Shown here one piece after another: positions 22,972-32,937 of a stretch of DNA of 64,000 bases; the first letter of the stretch is position 1, and each line of letters begins with the position of its first letter. The stretch is from Allantophomopsis cytisporea (Eukaryota; Ascomycota; Leotiomycetes; Phacidiales; Phacidiaceae). Under the pieces are notes generated by a model. The model was not told the DNA's origin, did no database searches, and was given only the letters and a program-made list of their open reading frames with translations. The stretch spans positions 1,488,001-1,552,000 of the forward strand of contig CP103032.1 of the NCBI GenBank assembly GCA_024752435.1, written 5' to 3'. Position numbers and translations under genes: made by a program.

Positions 22972-23865
22972 ATGGCTAACGACGAATACGATGTAAGTCC
23001 CTCCTCATCCATCGACTTCTCATCATCGTGCATGTGGCCAGCTTGCTAATCTTAAGCTTCCTCCCTACAGTTTCTCTTCAAGGGTACGATACGGCATTCC
23101 CCTTTGTCAACAAGCAGTTCACCTTCCTCTCCAGCTCGCTGACACCCTGTCCACAGTGGTCCTGATCGGAGATTCCGGCGTTGGTAAATCCAACCTTTTG
23201 AGTCGATTCACTCGCAATGAGTTCAACCTCGATTCGAAGTCCACGATCGGTGTCGAGTTCGCAACCCGTTCAATCCAAGTCGATGCGAAGACCATCAAGG
23301 CGCAGATTTGGGATACCGCAGGTCAGGAGAGATACCGTGCCATCACATCAGCATACTACCGAGGAGCTGTCGGCGCATTGCTCGTCTACGATATCAGCAA
23401 GCACCAGACATATGAGAACGTCACAAGATGGTTGAAGGAGTTGAGAGATCACGCAGACTCCAACATTGTCATCATGCTCGTCGGAAACAAGAGTGATTTG
23501 AGACACCTTAGAGCTGTTCCAACTGAGGAGGCCAAGCAGTTCGCAAGTAAGGAAATCACCCAAAGCTATGGTTGAGCTTGAAATTGATAGGCAGCAGGCG
23601 AGAACGAGCTCTCCTTTATCGAGACCTCCGCTCTCGACGCAAGCAACGTCGAGCTTGCTTTCCAGAATATCCTCACAGGTAAGCCATTTCTACCCATGTC
23701 GAAAATTGAGACAATGCTGACCCCCATTCTACAGAAATTTACCGAATCGTGTCCAGCAAAGTCATTGAGGGTGATGCTCCACAAGCCAACATCAGCGCAG
23801 GCACCAACATTACTTTATCGAAGCAGCCTGGTGAGGAAGCAGACAAGGCTGGCAAGTGCTGCTAA
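22972..23865 (+). CDS. rab11: Rab11/Ypt31-family small GTPase
   Basis: There are five exons: 22972-22992, 23071-23083, 23157-23546, 23598-23678 and 23735-23865; the protein is 211 aa. The first exons are tiny (7 codons, then 13 nt). All Ras-superfamily boxes are present: P-loop GDSGVGKS (residues 17-24), switch I ending in STIGVEF, WDTAGQE, NKSD, and ETSAL. The C-terminus ends Cys-Cys, the double geranylgeranylation site of Rabs. Sequence and length fit Rab11 (yeast Ypt31/32, fission-yeast Ypt3), which cycles between GDP and GTP to drive exit from late Golgi and recycling endosomes, and polarised secretion at hyphal tips. For intron 3, AG dinucleotides at 23590, 23594 and 23597 were compared; only the CAG at 23597 restores the conserved ENELSFIETSAL frame. 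Confidence 0.97.
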
Positions 23866-24175
23866 ATTTCTACAGCCTCGCTCTTTGCTTCACTTCCTGT
23901 TGCTGTCTTTATGGAGAACTACTTTTCGGTTTGATACAAGGCGTGGCGTCAACATCTTCTGGGGGCACGAATTGTCACGCAACGAACACGAAGTCTACGC
24001 AGTCCTCTCTCTACTTGGGATATGTATATCTTGTGTGATCGTGCTGCGGTCAGGTTGGGTTCATGCACGTTTCTGCATTCAGATGTCCTCATGCGTTGTT
24101 TATAGGCAGATGAATTTGAATTAATTGCGAATGGATTTCTTTTTAATGACACCTGTGTGACCACATTTCAATGAC
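23866..24175. other. Convergent 3' intergenic region
   Basis: A 310-bp gap between the stop codons of rab11 (plus) and the conserved 211-aa gene (minus). It should hold both 3' UTRs. No other feature was seen. Confidence 0.6.
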
Positions 24176-24811
24176 TCAAAATTTTCTGCGTCCAGAGTCA
24201 CCGCTGACTTGATCTTCTCCCATCTGCCTAATTTCTTCGCTGTTCTTTGCCCATGCCTCGGTGGCGTCAGACATTCTTTCAGTACCAAACTTGTCTACAC
24301 ACCACTGTATTACCTTATCAAGTTCTCTTCGACTCTCGCTTTCTAGTTCTATTTTACCGTTGCCCTTCTTCTCCTTCAAAGCTTGTATGCGATCCAAGAA
24401 CTTCTGTCCGTCATCCATCTCCTCTCTGACGTCAACGCCCTTTTTGTTCTTCTTTTCCAACTCCTTGAAAGTTATACCACCAGTATTCCAGACCTTCTGG
24501 TACACCTCGCTTTCCTGAACATCTGAGTACCAGTACCTAGCATTGTTGTAATCGCCCTCGATCCGGTGCAATATACCATGCAGGTACATGCCTTCGAACG
24601 CTGGTGCAGACTGCATATGTCTGACGAGGAAATGGGCGCTTGCTAGATCGAGGTTCAGGAGATGGAGAGCTGCCTCGAGCGTCGGATGGAGCTGGAGGGA
24701 AGTGATCTGAGAAGATAGATTTGGCTCATGAGGTTTCGGAGGTGGGAGCAATGGCGGTGGATAAGCCTTGAGGTGCCTGTAGATTGCTGAGAAGGACTTC
24801 ATGGTTGCCAT
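24176..24811 (-). CDS. Conserved hypothetical protein with TPR-like helical signature
   Basis: A single frame of 211 aa from the ATG at 24811. The middle has a well-ordered alpha-helical look: LHPTLEAALHLLNLDLASAH, then FEGMYLHGILHRIEGDYNNA followed by RYWYSDV. The HRIEGDYNNARYWY pattern (one round of a helical repeat) is what I would expect of a conserved family of unknown function. The C-terminal half is charged and probably helical (KKNKKG, EEMDDGQKFLDRIQALKEKK). There is no signal peptide or membrane segment. The frame remains open upstream through IHGFFGVNETFNIETT to an acceptor-like CCCCAG at about 24860, so a further 5' exon may exist and the start given here could be internal. It faces away from BRX1 across a 488-bp promoter region. 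Function unknown. Confidence 0.75.
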   Translation of the reverse strand: MATMKSFSAIYRHLKAYPPPLLPPPKPHEPNLSSQITSLQLHPTLEAALHLLNLDLASAHFLVRHMQSAPAFEGMYLHGILHRIEGDYNNARYWYSDVQESEVYQKVWNTGGITFKELEKKNKKGVDVREEMDDGQKFLDRIQALKEKKGNGKIELESESRRELDKVIQWCVDKFGTERMSDATEAWAKNSEEIRQMGEDQVSGDSGRRKF

Positions 24812-25299
24812 TGTCGTCTCGATATTGAATGTTTCGTTAACACCGAAGAAGCCATGAATCTGGGGAATGAGTAAGTGCTGTAGGATTAGTGTATATGATC
24901 AATCGATGTCAGAAATGGAGACGTCATGACACCTCCTGGTTGAGGTGTGAATCTTCTCCTCTTGGGGATAGCAGTAGACAATTGCAATTTCGTTCAGCCT
25001 AATTTCAGCTTAAGAGCAATATCAAGGGCGTGCAGAGGGACTCAACCCAGGACACAACCACATGTATATCGAAGATCTGTGACGATCTCTATGATTCCAC
25101 TTTCGGGGTCAAGAGATTCGGATCTGGGGGAGTATGATCCGGCTGGAATTGCGGGCGCCTTTAGCACCAACAGCGCAAACTAAAAGAGTGAAAGCGCGGC
25201 CGCTAGTCTCAAAAATCGCGGAATTTCGAGATCGCATCCTGAGAATTTAATGATTTTGTGACGATAATCTCACAATCAACGAAATTCTCGCAAAACAAA
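24812..25299. other. Divergent promoter region between the 211-aa gene and BRX1
   Basis: A 488-bp region between outward-facing genes. The left end (24812-24860) may be coding for the minus-strand gene if its upstream exon is real. Nothing else stands out. Confidence 0.5.
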
Positions 25300-26354
25300 A
25301 TGGCGTCCGTTTACAAGTCGTTATCCAAGTCAGAGGCCCCAAAAGCAGAGGGCGCAAGCAGTGGAATCAAGAAGAATAAGCAGAGAGTGCTTATGCTCAC
25401 TTCCAGAGGTGTTACTTTCAGGTATGGTTACTTCGATAGATAGTGGGCGATTTTGCTTGTAGAATACTGACAACTTTTCTTTTTTTACTATAGACATCGT
25501 CACCTTTTGAACGATCTTCACTCCCTTCTTCCTCACTCCAGAAAAGATGCGAAGCTCGATACCAAGACCAAACTTTACCAACTGAACGAGCTCGCTGAAC
25601 TTTACAACTGCAACAATGTTTTCTTCTTCGAGGCGCGAAAGGGAAAGGATCTTTACTTATGGATGAGCAAGGCTCCTAACGGTCCAACTGTTAAGATGCA
25701 CATGCAAAATTGTATGTTCGACCGTAAACTTGGATCAGACGAGAAATACTGACAAGGATAGTACACACTATGGAAGAGCTTCACTTCACTGGAAACTGCC
25801 TTAAGGGTTCCCGCCCAATCCTCTCTTTCGATGCTTCTTTCGAAAAGGAGCCACATCTTCGCCTCCTCAAGGAGATTTTCTCCCACATTTTTGGTGTTCC
25901 AAAGGGTGCGCGCAAGGTCAAGCCATTCGTTGACCACGTCATGGGATTCACACTTGCAGATGGCAAGATCTGGATTCGATGCTATCAGATTAACGAGAAG
26001 GTAGCCTCCAAGATCAACGCCGAGGCCGATGGAGAGAAGGATGCGCCAAAGAAGTCCAAGAGTGCTATCACCGAAACCGAGCTTGGTCTCGTAGAGATCG
26101 GTCCACGATTCGTCCTTACACCTATTGTCATTCTCGAGGGATCTTTCGGAGGACCAGTCATCTACGAGAACAAGGAGTTCGTATCGCCAAACCAAGTCCG
26201 ATCCGATATTCGAAGAAAGAAGGCCGGCCGTTACAACCAGCGTGCTGAGCAGGAGATCGAGAGGGATGCGAAGAGAGGTGATTTGGGACTGAGAACTAGC
26301 GGTGGAAGAACTCTGCCAAAGGACGAGCTTGATACCGCTGAGCTTTTTGCTTGA
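25300..26354 (+). CDS. BRX1: Ribosome biogenesis protein BRX1 (Brix domain)
   Basis: There are three exons, 25300-25421, 25494-25711 and 25762-26354; the introns are 72 and 50 nt and the protein is 310 aa. It fits the Brix superfamily: after a short basic N-terminus, KKNKQRVLMLTSRGVTFR opens the domain, LLNDLHSLLPHSRKDAKLD follows, and the middle has CLKGSRPILSFDASFE, typical of Brx1. The C-terminal half contains LVEIGPRFVLTPIVILEGSF and a basic Arg/Lys-rich tail. In yeast Brx1 is an essential nucleolar factor that pairs with Ebp2 and associates with 25S rRNA precursors in early 60S assembly. The length is close to fungal orthologues. The third exon start gives N-L-H-T-M-E-E-L across the junction, which fits the family. 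A second 60S factor (NOP2) lies further right in the window. Confidence 0.96.
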
Positions 26355-28313
26355 TTGGATGGGTAGCATTGGGTGGTGTTCGGAGTTGGGGAAAATCAAA
26401 TGTCCATATCAAAATTCGCATTTTATCCATTATTTGCGCCTTATCGAAATTCTACCTCTATTCTCGCAATGTAGAATTTACGCTTGTGGATCTTTCTACT
26501 TCATGTGGTATCCCTCTATTCCTTTCTGTCTCCCCCTTTGCCATCAGCTTTTTACTTCAATTCACACATTCTAAGAGTTTTATTTTCAGCCTTTGATATC
26601 ATCTCATCTTCGGCATAGATACCTAGCTACGCCTTTCCTTCCTTCCAGCCTCATCTTTCTTGTCCCAACAGCGCGCTATCCCTAAAGAGATTAGCGGCCG
26701 TGCTCCAGATTCCATAGGCGACAAGTGTGACTACTACATCAGTCGGCCATCTCTTTCTTCTAATGTTCTTCCATTCTTTCAATTAGTGACAATGATGATA
26801 AACTTATTAATTGCCAGTCCCTGGGGACTGAGTCATCAGCAAAATCTTCCATCTCAGAATTCATCATCTCCATTACTTTCTCTTCCAGCTGATAGCCCCC
26901 AGTGTGGAATCAGTGACATCTGAAGTCGTGATAACATTTCGACAGTGTGTGCGAACATCACTGCCATTCACAGCCTTGATTATTTGACTGCGGCTATAAA
27001 AGTCTTGTGTCTCTTCTTGAAGAATTCCATTCCCGAGGTTAGGTGAAACATCTTGAGCGTTCTTTTCATTGCAATTATTACCAGAGCATTTGTGTTTGCC
27101 TCGTACATTGGGAATCCGCATTGCAGGAGTCATAAGTTCGGAGTAAAGAAGTGTGAGTTCCACATGTTCCATTCGACGGCGCAACAAGTCAAGTATCGTG
27201 AGACCGTACTGATAGAATCCCACAGTTGGGATCACCGTTGCCTGAAATCAATACCGTGTACCTGCCCCGCCGAGTGATTTCTCGCGCTGCGTTTACCTCA
27301 CCGTCGCTATATAAATAGCCTCTTCACACACATTGCACGCTTCCTCCCAAACTTCCCCCTTTCGTATCTCGGAGACGCTTTCAAGTTTCTTCTGAATACA
27401 TCAAAGAAGCCCGTTGTCATACTCCCACTCCTTTCTTCAGCTCCTCGTTTATACCATCTTTCATCCGTCTGGACCATTTGGTCGTACATCAACTGCCCAT
27501 CCCATATACTCCGTACTTCCTCACGCCCCTTTCGATTACCAAACACGGCTGGGGCTTCGACCCAAACACCTCAAAAAACACGTCTTCGTCCTCCCAGTCC
27601 TTTCTCTTCAACCTGCTGTCTATATCCTCTCTCTTCCATCTAAACCACCCGACTCATCTTCGATACTTCCTCGCAACCCTTTTGTTTATCAAAGACGATT
27701 AGAGATTCTTCTCCAATCATTCAAGGAGCACATCTTTCTTCTTCCACTTCTTCTCCAATCATTCGAGGAGTGCATTTTTTCTCTTTCACTTCTTGTGCTC
27801 CAATCATTCGAGAAGCACATCTTTCTTCTTTCACTTCGTTTTCTCCAAACGGTTTCCCTAGATCATTCTCCCTCAACCATCTGAACCGTCTGGTCACACG
27901 TCATTCATCCGACGGACACTCATATTACCACCACGCGGGTCACGTAAACAAGTGTCTTTCGTCCGACAACATTGGGAACTTCATCCTTGACTGTTCAGAA
28001 GGCATCATCGGTATTCAGATCCGTCTTCCTCAATCACTTGTTGTGTACAATCTTCTATTGTTCACCTTCCCCGTGGATTCGTACGTCAGTAACGCTGCTT
28101 ACAATTCCTACTCCGACATATCCGCAGCACCACGCCCCGTTTGGTCTCAGCGATACTGAGAATCTCTTCCTGGACAGAAACATATTTGTCATTTCTCAGA
28201 TCCGACTTCTTCAACTAGTCTTTGTTTCTGTCCCTGCATCGTGTGTCTGCAGCTTTCGGTGTTATATTGTCCACTCGGTACCCTTCTTTTGCTCCGTCAT
28301 CAATTTCGTCAAC
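26355..28313. other. Intergenic region and long C/T-rich repeat-built leader of the F-box-like gene
   Basis: 26355-27290 holds the BRX1 3' flank and unremarkable sequence; a 120-codon minus-strand frame at 26873-27235 has no support. A TATATAAA-like element at about 27310-27317 precedes a C/T-rich stretch of about 1 kb that runs to the start codon at 28314 and contains degenerate repeats (separate entry). Upstream in-frame codons back to 27972 are open but look like leader rather than protein. Confidence 0.55.
27519..27840 (+). repeat. Degenerate tandem repeats in the leader of the F-box-like gene
   Basis: A segment of about 84 bp at 27519 recurs, without gaps, at 27669 (150 bp apart), both starting CCTC..CCC(T)TT. 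Within and after the second copy, a shorter unit starting CTCCAATCATTC recurs at 27711, 27753 and 27798 (42 and 45 bp apart), each followed by GGAG..CA(T)CTTTCTTCTT-like sequence. All spacings are multiples of three. Confidence 0.75.
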
Positions 28314-29756
28314 ATGGCGAGCAATTACTCTCCTCTTCTGCATTTGCCCGTTGAACTTCTCACAAAGGTCTTCAAGGCTTGTACCGATGTCTCAAGTGTT
28401 TTATCATTGGCTTCAACCTGCAAGACTGCTTACAAAGTCTGGACTGTATCCCCAAAGTTGGCTATTCTTGCTCATGCTATGATTGCGGAAGTCGGTCATT
28501 TTCAACTAATCGTCAACATCGCCTGTTGCAACGGCAGTGAGTCTGTCTCTGAAGACCGAAAGCCACCAATTTCCATGGCTCTATTGAAGCAAGTGTACGG
28601 TATGCATCTTGTTGCCATGGAGTGGGTGCGCATATACCCAATGGAAAAGTGGCATAATTATCCTCGTCGTCGTCGTTCTCTAAAACCATCCGAAGCTTTA
28701 CGTCTCAGATGCGCTATATACCGTGTGTGGCTATATGTAGCGGCATACCACTGTGAGGGATACCACTCTGAATTGCTTCGCCGCCCAACTCTTGGAGAAG
28801 CTGCAGATGAGCGCCTTGCATTCATTTGCAATTGGACCAATTCAGAGATCGCAGATTGGGAGGATGTCCTGAAGCTTTTCAGCAGCGTCCTCAACAAGCT
28901 GTTTCCATCATACAGTCACATCCAGAAGGAGTATAAGAGAAACTTCCCGAATGCTGGTCAGCTATATTTTGGTACTTATGATACACACGACACCAACCAA
29001 CAAGCTCCACTCCCTAAGTCCGGTCAGCTTCCTGCTAGACTTGCGCTCGAAGCCTGGGGAGATACAATTACACAGGGACGTCGCGTCAGCGATCTGATGA
29101 AGCTCACTCCAGCCCAGATTCTCGAGTTGAGTGAAACCACAACGAACAAGGCTGAGAGAAAGGCTTGGCTTCGTGAAAATGTCACGCAGTCTTTTTGGCA
29201 CCATGGCGCGACCATGACCGATGTTATTAATGCGCAATGGGCGGACCGTGGTTATTTGGGCACTACTGATGAGTGGATCAATTACGGTGTCATAATTCCA
29301 ACTCCCATTGAGCGCCTTGCTGCGCGTCTGAATAGAAATGGTGGTGTAGGTGGTGAGCTCAGCGAGGAAAGCAGCTACGACACCGATGGACTGGATTACG
29401 ACTCGGCCAAGATGACTGGCGTCGAACCCCCAAGACGCGCTATTCACCCAAATTCTGACTACTACAGTCCTCCAGTTGAGTACTCCGACGATTCCGACTG
29501 GAATAACGATTCGATTCAAGGTGCCAGTGCGGAAGTCAATGCTCAGAATGACGATAGCTTCACCGCTGGTGTTGCGTCTAACATTGCAGAAGCAACTGCG
29601 CAGGAAGATGAGAGTGTTGATACCGGAGTCGGTCTGGATAATCAGATGGGTGAGAATGAGTTGGCTGGTGCGTCAGACAACAGCGATGAGGAGGACTTCG
29701 AGGGTTACTATGACGACAATGACGACTATGATGCTGACGTCGAGACGGACATGTGA
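28314..29756 (+). CDS. F-box-like orphan protein with acidic C-terminus
   Basis: A single frame of 480 aa from the ATG at 28314 (CAACATGGCG context). An ATG at 27972 would add 114 residues of C/T-rich leader translation, which I judge non-coding. Residues about 8-45 (LLHLPVELLTKVFKACTDVS, then VLSLASTCKTAYKVW) match an F-box-like helix pattern: a Leu-Pro-x-Glu start, then a Leu-x-x-x-Ser-Thr-Cys second helix. F-box proteins recruit substrates to SCF ubiquitin ligases through Skp1. The middle (about 50-330) is helical and Trp/Tyr-rich with no named domain. The last 120 residues are strongly acidic (Asp/Glu/Ser), ending in DNDDYDADVETDM. No homologous repeat domain (WD40, LRR) was seen. Gene families of this layout are common and fast-changing in filamentous fungi. 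The function is inferred only from the N-terminal motif. Confidence 0.75.
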   Translation: MASNYSPLLHLPVELLTKVFKACTDVSSVLSLASTCKTAYKVWTVSPKLAILAHAMIAEVGHFQLIVNIACCNGSESVSEDRKPPISMALLKQVYGMHLVAMEWVRIYPMEKWHNYPRRRRSLKPSEALRLRCAIYRVWLYVAAYHCEGYHSELLRRPTLGEAADERLAFICNWTNSEIADWEDVLKLFSSVLNKLFPSYSHIQKEYKRNFPNAGQLYFGTYDTHDTNQQAPLPKSGQLPARLALEAWGDTITQGRRVSDLMKLTPAQILELSETTTNKAERKAWLRENVTQSFWHHGATMTDVINAQWADRGYLGTTDEWINYGVIIPTPIERLAARLNRNGGVGGELSEESSYDTDGLDYDSAKMTGVEPPRRAIHPNSDYYSPPVEYSDDSDWNNDSIQGASAEVNAQNDDSFTAGVASNIAEATAQEDESVDTGVGLDNQMGENELAGASDNSDEEDFEGYYDDNDDYDADVETDM

Positions 29757-30380
29757 GAGGCTGGTATGCGGTGTATGAGTCTTGTTTGTTTGAGTTGCTA
29801 GGCGGTGGAGATATAGGTTGCTCTGAAATTTTCTTTTTGCGCTGATCTCGTGGTAATTTCAATACTCGAGGTCGGCGCATCTTTGACTATAACACTGAAT
29901 GAATGAACGAACGGGTTGGAAGGATAAGCTTCGTGGTTCGGTGGGGAAGATGTGACAATGTACCTCGTCAGAATGACGCTGTACTTAACGAGGTTCCAAG
30001 GACGACACTTCTCTTCGCGTTGAAGTCACAATACAAACTCCACTCTGACCGAAATACTGATTGTTAGCTTTGCATGGTTCTAGGGTGGTCTTAGTTACCT
30101 ACTTGAAATGCATTTCATGATATTATTTGCACTTTCACTATGATTGGCTACTGTATCCAACTGAAACTCATGGGAGAAGATGCAATATACGTATGCGATA
30201 TTGACAGTGGCATGCTGTGGTTTAGCTATAGCTACAGCTACAACTAACTACAGCTCGTCCTCGCGCCCAGTACAATGGCTTATGCAGTTAAAAGTTACAA
30301 CTCCCTATTCTCTAGTATGCCCAATGAGCTGAAGCGCAGGAATCAAGACTACGGATGCTTAACATCTTCAGATCCATTTA
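29757..30380. other. Convergent intergenic region between the F-box-like gene and HDA1
   Basis: A 624-bp gap between two stop codons. It should hold both 3' UTRs. An alternating AGCTATAGCTACAGCTACA-like tract lies near 30224-30255. No other feature seen. Confidence 0.55.
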
Positions 30381-32937
30381 TCAACCAGTAAATTCATCAC
30401 CTGCACTCTCCTCCTCCTCATCATCATCCATCATGCACTCCTTTATGTACTCCGTGGCTTTTTCAAAGTGTACCTTCAACATCTTTGGAATCTGCGTCTC
30501 AGCTGACTTAATGACATGGCCGAAGCGTTGGCGGCGAATACGACGGATATAGTCCTCGTCCTCCCAGCAGGCGTGTGAGGAGGGAATCCAGACTTGAGAA
30601 TGCTGTTAAGTTTAGTGGTTAGCCTGTATTACCAGAAAGCTTATAATGAATGGGGTTGGGATGGGGATGGGATTGAATGTGTAGCTTTTGATCCACAAAC
30701 CTCGTTATACCAAACGCTCAACCAGTGGTCCGTTGGTGACTTGATCGGGCGAAGGGAACCGGAGACGAAGTTTATGACACCGCGGAATCTTGATTTACAA
30801 TCTTGAGGTCGATCTTTTAGCTGTCTAATCTGATTTGGTCGAGATTTGGAAAAGAATTTGGATTTTGAATTACCTCTATGCGTGAGGAGCAGCTTGACAC
30901 CGACATAGGATTCGCCGATTCCCATCAGGACCATATTTTCTGCGTTCCAGCTTTCAATGTAGTTATCGTAGACGTAGCAGACAAGCTCATTCAGTTGCTC
31001 CTGGAGTTGTAATTCGTTTGGAGGTGCTTGCCATGTGGAGTCCTCGAGGTTAACCTTAGTCTGATTAGATACTGGAAGCATCGGACGTAGGATAAACTTA
31101 CCTGGTCATCTGGCTTGATGAGCTTTCCTGGTGTGTTGATATCTATAATAGCGTAGCCTTCCTTAACAGCCCAGTCTATGTAATCCTTTACGCCATCAAC
31201 CACGTAAGAGTTGGCAGGAGCTACTTTGTTATCGTAGGGATCTGGCATTGCTAGAAGCTCCGGGCAATCATGTATTATGATCAGGAGGTTCTTCGCCGTA
31301 CGACTGTTTTGGGTTGTTAAGACCTGTCCATAGAATTGTTCATGAACTTTGTTGCGATGAATGTAGAGAGGATACATATTGTACTCCTTAGCAAGCTGGT
31401 TCTGCTTGTAATCTCCGATGATCGTGTCGAAAGGCGTTGCCGCCAATCCCGAAACCATGGCATTGTTGATCCTGGATGATCTCATGCACTCCCAATATGG
31501 AGCTTGATATTCTTTTACCTTCTCAATGACATTGAACGCACTTCTTTGAATTGGTGGGCATGCCATACGTTCAGGGGGTTCGCCCATAAGGGTCTTTGCC
31601 ACCGCCAGAGCAGATTTTGAGATAGCACGGAGATTGTATCCACCTTCAAGACAAACAGCTACTTTACCATTAGCCAACGACATCAACATGTGTGTCATAT
31701 GCGCATAGCATGCGGGAGTTACATGACAGCCGCCAAGCTCATCGCCATCTGCTGCATCGAAGCCAGCAGATACAATAACCAGATCAGGATCAAACTCTTG
31801 AGCGATTGGCATAACCACTTTCTGAAACGCCGCCATGTAATCTCCATCGCCCATTCCTTGGTCTTTCCATCCAATGTTCACATTCATGCCCGCTCCAACG
31901 CCGGTTCCAACGTTTTCCGGACCGCCATCTGGTATGGAAGGATCATCTGGCTGTCCCGGGTAAAAGCCTCCATCTTGATAGACATGTATTGAAATGTAGA
32001 GAACATTTGGGTCATCGTAGAAAATATTCTGAATTCCGTTGCCATGATGGACATCCCAATCCAGGATTAGAATCTTTCTGCAAGTCTCTGGGTAGTCTGT
32101 CTGACAAACCCTAGCTGCAATTGGAACATTGTTGAAGATACAGAATCCGAGCGATTCATTCCTCTCAGCATGGTGACCTGGCGGGCGAATGACGGCTATT
32201 CCGTTTTTTATATTTCCAGCAACCACATTTTTGCATGTTTCAATTGCGCCACCAGCCGAAAGTAATGCTGCGTAGTATGTAAGACTACCAACGTACAGAG
32301 ATTTCCTGCCTTCATCCATCTGCGATGTCAGAAGCCTCAACTCAGCAGCAGACTTCGCTGTGAGACCCTCGACCCAATCCCAGTGATCCAGATCATGCAC
32401 AAGACAAACCTCCGGCTTCGTGGCCTCGCGGGCAGAGATTCTCCACATGTACTTCTCCGGAGACTGTTCGAGGGCCTTTGAAAGATCGGTGTCCTTTCCC
32501 GAGTATACTAGGCCAGCTTTCTTGAATTCCATCATGATTGATTCTATGCGGCGTGGATCTTCCGGATGTGCAGGATTAAGAGAGAAGTCTGCGTTAGCAT
32601 GAAGTTTCATGCGCTCGTCGTAACAAACTCCCGTTGGAAGGAATCCTTTTCTGAAAAGCTCGGGATCAAGCTCTATGAACGCACTAGAATCAGGAGAACT
32701 TAAAGAAGATGCTTCATGCTCTTCATCGATCTCGTGAGCTTCGACAGTGATCTGCTCATTGCTTGCCATGTTTCCCATCTCAACATCGACACCAACATCG
32801 ACATCTGGGGTATGCGTGAGCATGCGCGGATCCACAGTACCATTGCTCGACATCACATCTTCCACCATAAGGACCGGCTGGCTCATCATAGGATCCAGGT
32901 CCCTATTATCTATAAGGATGTCCATCTCAACTGTCAC
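30381..32937 (-). CDS. HDA1: Class II histone deacetylase HDA1 with C-terminal Arb2 domain
   Basis: There are four exons: 32937-31102, 31054-30874, 30801-30701 and 30602-30381; the introns are 47, 72 and 98 nt and the protein is 779 aa. The catalytic domain (about 95-440) has the zinc-dependent deacetylase signatures: RPPGHHAE (about 249-256, tandem His), DWDVHHGNG (about 290-298, metal-ligand Asp/His) and SAGFDAADGD (about 388-397), plus the LEGGYN loop. The C-terminal part (about 505-760) fits the Arb2 domain of Hda1-type enzymes. Hda1 removes acetyl groups from histone tails (notably H3/H2B in yeast) and represses transcription. In Neurospora HDA-1 acts with HP1 and the chromodomain protein CDP-2. 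The protein ends in an acidic tail. The exon 2/3 join was fixed by restoring D-C-K-S-R-F-R-G-V in the Arb2 region. A different chromodomain gene lies about 9 kb away. Confidence 0.95.

Noticed and set aside
25653..26399. 248-codon minus-strand frame antisense to BRX1
   Set aside because: Overlaps BRX1 exons 2 and 3 entirely; no domain, no splice context.
27972..28313. 114-residue N-terminal extension of the F-box-like protein
   Set aside because: The frame is open, but the translation is leader-like, the F-box-like motif begins just after the ATG at 28314, and that ATG has the better context.
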